Shown here: piece by piece, positions 33,604 to 38,289 of the stretch
How the letters are laid out: each line of letters opens with the position of its first letter
Position numbering within the stretch: position 1 is the first letter of the stretch
Assembly: GCA_947589075.1 (NCBI GenBank)
Contig: CANQBS010000020.1
Span: 1-38,289 of the forward strand
From: an uncultured Acetatifactor sp.
Lineage (GTDB): Bacteria; Bacillota; Clostridia; Lachnospirales; Lachnospiraceae
Reading direction: 5' to 3'
Length of the DNA stretch: 38,289 nucleotides
The notes under the pieces: generated by a model
What the model saw: only the letters and a program-made list of their open reading frames with translations
Told to the model about the DNA's origin: nothing
Database searches by the model: none
Translations under genes and position numbers: made by a program

Positions 33604-33655
33604 TAGGTAATTGCGGAATGACCGGTCCAAACAACTGCAATTTCGCAATTACCTA
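33604..33655 (+). promoter_or_regulatory. Stable hairpin upstream of the PurF paralogue
   Basis: TAGGTAATTGCG (33604-33615) pairs perfectly with CGCAATTACCTA (33644-33655), with a 28-base loop. It starts nine bases after the purB stop and ends 12 bases before AAGGGAG of the next gene. ATAAAAATAG follows, not a T run, so it is more likely a leader or processing structure than a terminator. Confidence 0.5.
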
Positions 33656-33683
33656 TAAAAATAGCATAAGGGAGAAAAAAGAA

Positions 33684-35090
33684 ATGGGTGGATTTTTTGG
33701 AGTTGCCTCGAAGCAGGACTGTACCTTTGATCTGTTTTTCGGGACGGATTACCATTCCCATCTCGGGACCAGACGGGCGGGCATGGCTGTTTATGATAAG
33801 GAGAAGGGCTTTGACCGCGCTATTCATAATATCGAAAACGCACCCTTCCGTACCAAGTTTGAAAAAGAAGTAAACGAGATGCGCGGCCAGCTGGGGATCG
33901 GCTGTATCTCTGATTTTGAACCCCAGCCTCTCATCATCCGGTCTCACCATGGCACCTACGCCATTACCACCGTGGGCAAGATCAACAATACCGCCGAGAT
34001 CGAAAAGGAGCTTTTTGCCCATGGGCATTCCCATTTCCTGGAGATGAGCGGAGGGGACATCAACGCCACGGAGCTGGTGGCTTCCATCGTCAATCAGCGG
34101 GAAAACCTGATCGAAGGGATCCGCTACGCCCAGGAGCTTATCGACGGTTCCATCACCATCCTGATCATGACTCCAAAGGGAATTTATGCCGCCAGGGACC
34201 GTATGGGGCGTACCCCTGTGGTCATCGGGAAAAAGCAGGGCGCCTACTGTATTTCCTTCGAAAGCTTCGCTTACTTGAACCTGGGGTATGAGGATGAGCG
34301 GGAACTGGGTCCCGGAGAAGTGGTGATCGTCACGCCGGAGGGAGTCTGCTCCCTGGTGAAGCCCGGAAAGGATATGAAGATCTGTACCTTCCTCTGGGTT
34401 TATTACGGATATCCTTCTTCTTCCTATGAGGGAATGAGCGTGGAGCAGATGCGCTACAACTGCGGCGCAAAACTGGCGGAAAGGGATCATGTGCATCCTG
34501 ATATCGTGGCAGGCGTCCCTGACTCCGGCACGGCTCATGCCATCGGCTATTCCAATCGGTCCGGGATTCCTTTTTCCAGACCCTTTATCAAATATACGCC
34601 CACCTGGCCCCGCTCTTTTATGCCTACCATCCAGACCCAGCGGAACCTGATCGCCAGGATGAAGCTGATCCCTGTCCACGATCTGATTCAGGGCAAGAGC
34701 CTGCTTCTCATTGACGACTCCATCGTGCGGGGCACCCAGCTAAGGGAGACCACGGAATTCCTGTACCAGAGCGGCGCAAAAGAGGTGCATATCCGTCCGG
34801 CCTGTCCGCCCCTGCTTTTTGGCTGCAAATACCTGAACTTCTCCCGTTCCACCTCCGAGATGGAACTGATCGCCAGGAGAGTGCTGAAGGAGATCAGCGA
34901 CGAGGAAAGAAAGATCGACCTTGCAGCCTATGTGGATCCCAATACAGAGGAGTACAATGAAATGGTGGATCGGATCGGAAAAAAACTGAATTTCACCACC
35001 CTGCGCTATAACAGGCTGGATGACATGATCGAATCCGTGGGCATCCCCAAGGACAGACTCTGTACCTACTGCTGGGATGGAAGAGAGTGA
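33684..35090 (+). CDS. PurF-like PRPP amidotransferase paralogue with a degenerate glutaminase domain
   Basis: The 468-residue product aligns end to end with PurF, but the start reads MGGFFGVAS: Gly2 replaces the nucleophilic cysteine. The RYST motif is replaced by CISD, and HNGN of the oxyanion hole by TVGK, so it should not hydrolyse glutamine. The transferase half is well kept: LLLIDDSIVRGTQ is the PRPP loop, and Cys234, Cys381, Cys460 and Cys463 match the four cluster ligands of PurF. It may use free ammonia, work with another amidotransferase, bind PRPP as a regulator, or act on another substrate. ATG 33684 has AAGGGAG nine bases upstream; an upstream frame from 33600 lies across the hairpin and is rejected. 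It is usually annotated only as amidophosphoribosyltransferase. Confidence 0.9.
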   Translation: MGGFFGVASKQDCTFDLFFGTDYHSHLGTRRAGMAVYDKEKGFDRAIHNIENAPFRTKFEKEVNEMRGQLGIGCISDFEPQPLIIRSHHGTYAITTVGKINNTAEIEKELFAHGHSHFLEMSGGDINATELVASIVNQRENLIEGIRYAQELIDGSITILIMTPKGIYAARDRMGRTPVVIGKKQGAYCISFESFAYLNLGYEDERELGPGEVVIVTPEGVCSLVKPGKDMKICTFLWVYYGYPSSSYEGMSVEQMRYNCGAKLAERDHVHPDIVAGVPDSGTAHAIGYSNRSGIPFSRPFIKYTPTWPRSFMPTIQTQRNLIARMKLIPVHDLIQGKSLLLIDDSIVRGTQLRETTEFLYQSGAKEVHIRPACPPLLFGCKYLNFSRSTSEMELIARRVLKEISDEERKIDLAAYVDPNTEEYNEMVDRIGKKLNFTTLRYNRLDDMIESVGIPKDRLCTYCWDGRE

Positions 35091-35096
35091 GGACAG

Positions 35097-35570
35097 ATGA
35101 AGCTTTTATTTAAACAGAGACTCTTTTCCTGGTTTGACAGTTACGATATTTATGATGAAGCCGGGAATACTCTTTATGTTGTAAAAGGTCAGCTTTCCTG
35201 GGGACATTGCCTGAAAATATTTGATCCTGCAGGCTGTGAGGTGGGCACCGTAAAAGAAAGGCTGTTTACCTTTCTTCCTAAATTTGAGCTTTATCTCGGG
35301 GAGCAGTATATGGGATGCATCAGTAAGGAACTTACCTTCCTGCGTCCCAAATACGACATCGACTGCAACGGCTGGCATGTGGAAGGGAATTTCCTGGAAT
35401 GGGACTATCGGATCCAGGGCGCTTCGGGGCAGCCTGTCGCCATCGTTTCCAAGGAACTGTTTCATTGGGCGGATACCTATGTGATCGATGTGTACGATCC
35501 CGGGGATGCCCTCTGTGCCCTGATGCTCGTGCTTGCCATTGACGCGGAGAAGTGCTCCAGGGATAATTAG
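35097..35570 (+). CDS. LURP-one-related (DUF567/YxjI-like) protein
   Basis: The 157-residue product starts MKLLFKQRLFSWFDSYDIYDEAGNTLYVVKGQLSWGHCLKIFD and continues GTVKERLFTFLPKFELYLGEQYMG, the repeated beta-strand/Gly pattern of LURP-one family proteins, which fold like Tubby and may bind membranes or phospholipids. Function in bacteria is unknown. It starts six bases after the PurF paralogue and has GAGG upstream, so it is probably cotranscribed with it and not functionally a purine enzyme. A terminator follows. Confidence 0.75.
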   Translation: MKLLFKQRLFSWFDSYDIYDEAGNTLYVVKGQLSWGHCLKIFDPAGCEVGTVKERLFTFLPKFELYLGEQYMGCISKELTFLRPKYDIDCNGWHVEGNFLEWDYRIQGASGQPVAIVSKELFHWADTYVIDVYDPGDALCALMLVLAIDAEKCSRDN

Positions 35571-35601
35571 CGGAAAAGAGCCCAAAGAGTCCAATAGAAG
35601 A

Positions 35602-35654
35602 AGGGCAATCTATAAAAAGGGCAATTCATGAGAAAAAAGCAATTCATTTGAAAA
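35602..35654 (+). repeat. Degenerate 16-19 bp tandem repeat after the LURP-one gene
   Basis: Three imperfect units, AGGGCAATCTATAAAA, AGGGCAATTCATGAGAAAA and AAGCAATTCATTTGAAAA, occur just after the stop codon and before the terminator. Confidence 0.6.
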
Positions 35655-35706
35655 GGGGTCGCCGCACTCTGATGATTCAGCTGTTGCGGCAGCCCATTTT
35701 TCTTTG
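35655..35706 (+). terminator. Intrinsic terminator after the LURP-one gene
   Basis: GGGTCGCCGCA pairs with TGCGGCAGCCC (two central mismatches), followed by ATTTTTCTTT. It ends the purC-to-LURP unit before the separate purA promoter. 35707-35834 shows nothing else. Confidence 0.65.
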
Positions 35707-35834
35707 CCTGGAACCGTTCCTTGCCCGAAGCTTTTCTTTTTGCATCAGTTTTGCAGCCTGAGCGTTTTGATCATTTGAAAGAAAAACGCTGAAAAACATA
35801 AGAAAAAATTATCACAAATATAATATATATTGAT

Positions 35835-35863
35835 TTTACTTATGGAGTGAAATGGTGTATAAT
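35835..35863 (+). promoter_or_regulatory. Promoter of purA
   Basis: TTTACT (35835-35840), 17 bases, perfect TATAAT (35858-35863). The leader is about 45 bases. Confidence 0.6.
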
Positions 35864-35912
35864 CCCTGATGTATGGGGAGGATAGAAATCCAGGAAAGGA
35901 ATGGAGAAAATT

Positions 35913-37205
35913 ATGGTAAAAGCAGTAGTGGGCGCCAACTGGGGCGATGAAGGAAAGGGTAAGATCACAGATATGATGGCGGAGAAGGCGGATATTGTCA
36001 TCCGGTTTCAGGGGGGCGCCAACGCCGGCCACACCATCGTCAATCATTATGGAAAATTTGCCCTGCATACCCTGCCCTCCGGCGTGTTTTATGACCATGT
36101 GACAAATATCATCGGCAACGGCGTCGCGCTGAACATCCCTATTTTTATACAGGAATTGAAGTCCATCATGGACAGGAATGTGCCCGCGCCGAAGATCATG
36201 GTGTCGGACAGGACCCAGATCGTGATGCCCTATCATATTTTATTCGACCAGTACGAGGAGGAGCGGCTTGCCGGAAGGTCCTTTGGCTCCACCAAGTCGG
36301 GCATCGCCCCTTTTTATTCGGATAAATACGCAAAGATCGGTTTCCAGGTGAACGAGCTGTTCGAGGAAGAGCTTCTGGCGGATAAGGTGGCCCGGGTCTG
36401 CGAAACCAAGAATGTGACCCTGAAATACCTGTACCATAAGCCGGAGATCGATCCGAAGGAACTTTTGGAAACCCTCCATGGATATCGGGACATGATCGCG
36501 CCCTTCGTGGGCGATGTGTCCGCCTTTTTGGACGAAGCCCTGAAGGCAGGGAAAACTATTTTGCTGGAAGGTCAGCTGGGCACTCTGAAGGATCCTGACC
36601 ATGGCATTTATCCCATGGTGACATCTTCCCATACCCTGGCGGCTTTCGGAGCCATCGGCGCGGGACTTCCTCCCTATGAGATCAAGGAGATCGTAACGGT
36701 ATGTAAGGCTTATTCCTCCGCGGTAGGAGCAGGAGCCTTTGTCTCCGAAATTTTCGGTGAAGAAGCGGATGAGCTGCGCAGACGGGGCGGAGACGGCGGA
36801 GAATATGGGGCGACCACCGGCAGACCCAGGAGAATGGGATGGTTTGACTGTGTGGCCTCGAAATATGGATGCAGGCTGCAGGGAACCACGGATGTAGCCT
36901 TTACGGTATTGGATGTCCTTGGTTATCTGGACGAGATCCCCGTATGCGTGGGTTATGACATCGACGGGGAAGTGACCACCCAGTTCCCGGTGACGGCGAA
37001 GCTGGAGAAGGCGAAGCCGGTGCTTAAGGTATTGCCGGGCTGGAAAACAGAGATCCGGGGCATTAAAAATTATGAGGAGCTGCCGGAGAACTGCCGGAAT
37101 TATATTGAATTCATCGAAGGGCAGATCGGGTATCCCATTACCATGATCAGCAATGGACCCAGCAGAGACGACATCATTTACCGGAAGAGCCCTCTGAAGG
37201 AGTAG
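35913..37205 (+). CDS. purA: Adenylosuccinate synthetase
   Basis: The 430-residue product has the GTP loop GDEGKGK (residues 11-17), the NAGHT substrate motif, ALHTLPSG, and ATTGRPRRMGWFD near the C-terminus, which binds IMP. It makes adenylosuccinate from IMP, aspartate and GTP, the step before PurB. The central motif reads EGQLGTLKDPDHGIYPMVTSSHTLAA rather than the usual LD-DHGTYPFVTSS-PTAGG, so this is a divergent PurA. ATG 35913 is chosen because GGAG lies six bases upstream; ATG 35901 has its binding site only one base away. It has its own promoter and is separated from the other purine genes by a terminator. Confidence 0.93.
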   Translation: MVKAVVGANWGDEGKGKITDMMAEKADIVIRFQGGANAGHTIVNHYGKFALHTLPSGVFYDHVTNIIGNGVALNIPIFIQELKSIMDRNVPAPKIMVSDRTQIVMPYHILFDQYEEERLAGRSFGSTKSGIAPFYSDKYAKIGFQVNELFEEELLADKVARVCETKNVTLKYLYHKPEIDPKELLETLHGYRDMIAPFVGDVSAFLDEALKAGKTILLEGQLGTLKDPDHGIYPMVTSSHTLAAFGAIGAGLPPYEIKEIVTVCKAYSSAVGAGAFVSEIFGEEADELRRRGGDGGEYGATTGRPRRMGWFDCVASKYGCRLQGTTDVAFTVLDVLGYLDEIPVCVGYDIDGEVTTQFPVTAKLEKAKPVLKVLPGWKTEIRGIKNYEELPENCRNYIEFIEGQIGYPITMISNGPSRDDIIYRKSPLKE

Positions 37206-37207
37206 AT

Positions 37208-37238
37208 TGAGAAATGAGCCTGATCGCTCATTGTCTCA
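37208..37238 (+). terminator. Hairpin after purA
   Basis: TGAGA-AATGAGC pairs with GCTCATT-TCTCA with one bulged G (12 bp). No T run follows, so it is a weak terminator at best or a protective 3' structure. Confidence 0.4.
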
Positions 37239-37324
37239 CAAAACGAAGTTCCTTTGTTTGGCAATTTGGAGCACTCCGGAGCGGGGATTAAGATGAAGGG
37301 GCTTAAGCCTGGGGAGGGATCGGC

Positions 37325-38212
37325 ATGATCAGCAATCTGGAGGCATATAAGGTATTTTACTATGTGGCGAAGGCAGGAAGCGTGACTCAGGCAGCAGGAG
37401 AACTGGCTATTTCCCAGCCTGCCGTGAGCCAGGCGATCAGGCAGCTGGAACGGCAGCTGGGAATCCCGCTTTTTCTGCGGGCTTCCCGGGGCGTTGCCCT
37501 GACCCAGGAGGGCAGGGTGCTTTTTTCTTATGTGGAAAAAGGTTATGAACAGATGGAGATGGGCCTGCGGAAGGTGCAGCAGATGATAAATATGGAACTG
37601 GGGGAAATCCGTATCGGCGCCAGCGACATGACGCTGCAGTTTTATCTTTTGCCCTATCTGGAGCGCTTTCACGAAAAATACCCGGAGATCAAGGTCACAG
37701 TGTCTAATGGTCCTACGCCGGAGACTCTGCAGTTTCTGGAAAACGGCAGGATCGATTTCGGAGTGGTCAGCTCTCCCTTTGAGGAGCTTGCGGGAATAGA
37801 GGCGGTTCCGGTGCGCCCCATCGAGGATATTTTTGTGGCGGGGAGACGTTTTCTGCCTTATAAAAATCATATGGTGGATCTGTCCGAGCTGGAGAAGCTT
37901 CCCATGATCTTTCTTGAGAAAAATACCAGCACAAGGAGCTATATGGATCAGTTTCTGGCGGGGCACGGAGTGCTGATCCGGCCGGAGTTCGAGCTGGCCA
38001 CCAGCGATATGATCGTGCAGTTTGCCCTCCGCAGTCTGGGCGTGGGCTGTGTCGTCCGGGACTTCGCCGAAAAAGAGATTGAATCGGGAAAACTGTTTGA
38101 AATGCGCCTAAACGCCATTATTCCCAAAAGGGATATCTGTGTGGTGCGGAGTAAGAGAACGCCCCTCTCAAGAGCCGCTTCCAGGATGATGGAAGTGATG
38201 GGTCTGGAATAA
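37325..38212 (+). CDS. LysR-family transcriptional regulator
   Basis: The 295-residue product starts with a winged helix-turn-helix: LEAYKVFYYVAKAGSVTQAAGELAISQPAVSQAIRQLERQLGIPLFLRASRGVALTQEG. The rest is the LysR substrate-binding domain (EIRIGASDMTLQFYLLPYLERFHEKYPEIKV, FGVVSSPF). GGAGGG lies eight bases before ATG 37325. The target and ligand are unknown; purA upstream is not an obvious target, and no divergent gene is visible. 38213-38289 contains no gene, only a possible ACAGCTT/AAGCTGT hairpin. Confidence 0.85.
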   Translation: MISNLEAYKVFYYVAKAGSVTQAAGELAISQPAVSQAIRQLERQLGIPLFLRASRGVALTQEGRVLFSYVEKGYEQMEMGLRKVQQMINMELGEIRIGASDMTLQFYLLPYLERFHEKYPEIKVTVSNGPTPETLQFLENGRIDFGVVSSPFEELAGIEAVPVRPIEDIFVAGRRFLPYKNHMVDLSELEKLPMIFLEKNTSTRSYMDQFLAGHGVLIRPEFELATSDMIVQFALRSLGVGCVVRDFAEKEIESGKLFEMRLNAIIPKRDICVVRSKRTPLSRAASRMMEVMGLE

Positions 38213-38289
38213 TTTGCGGCGCTCTGGCTGAGACACCCGGACAGCTTATGGAAGCCTGAAGCTGTGTGGAGATAGCCGGAAAGAACCGG

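Noticed and set aside
33603..34679. 358-residue minus-strand ORF opposite the PurF paralogue
   Set aside because: Antisense to a well-conserved enzyme; no motif of its own.

Overview
The window looks like chromosomal DNA of a gut-type Clostridia, most likely Lachnospiraceae (Bacillota). This rests on strong AGGAGG-type ribosome binding sites, a DUF5717/DUF5716 gene pair that I associate with that family, the L-fucose and glucuronate catabolic genes, a SpoIID-like peptidoglycan-binding protein, and a second PurF-like protein. It is recognised by eye, not by a search. Most of it is an ordered set of small operons, with one insertion sequence end, one complete MITE-like element, one MITE remnant and several short tandem repeats.

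Layout. 1-244: the end of an IS3-family (IS150-like) insertion sequence that runs off the left edge. 386-6121: a probable two-gene unit, a TetM/EF-G-type GTPase fused to a YacP/Rae1-like NYN ribonuclease, followed by a TPR-DUF4037-DUF4125 protein. 6242-7606: a lone, AT-richer Rpn-family (PD-(D/E)XK) nuclease gene. 7672-9534 (minus): 2-keto-3-deoxygluconate kinase and rubrerythrin. 9638-11761: a membrane-anchored zinc-ribbon/leucine-rich-repeat gene broken by one in-frame TAG. 11828-15743: mannonate dehydratase and fructuronate reductase (minus), divergent from an AraC-type regulator. 15745-15963: a 219-bp, very palindromic MITE-like element with 13-bp terminal repeats and a 5-bp target duplication. 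16076-18190: a CASTOR/POLLUX-like channel. 18327-20712 (minus): the SpoIID-like/peptidoglycan-binding protein and a second AraC regulator, divergent from L-fucose isomerase and mutarotase (21020-23415). 23502-29644: a three-gene unit of a very large DUF5717 protein, an actin/Hsp70-like DUF5716 protein and a small helical protein. 29730-37238: purine genes purC, purF, purB, a glutaminase-dead PurF paralogue, a LURP-one protein and purA. 37325-38212: a LysR regulator.

How the genes fit together. UxuB, UxuA and KdgK are consecutive steps from D-fructuronate to 2-keto-3-deoxy-6-phosphogluconate; the uronate isomerase and KDPG aldolase are not here. FucI and FucU begin L-fucose use, but the kinase and aldolase are absent. 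The purine genes supply the PRPP amidotransferase, SAICAR synthase and both adenylosuccinate steps.

The most interesting items are the GTPase-NYN fusion, the PurF paralogue that lost its glutaminase residues but kept its PRPP loop and four cluster cysteines, the DUF5717/DUF5716 unit, and the palindromic mobile element with its decayed second copy.
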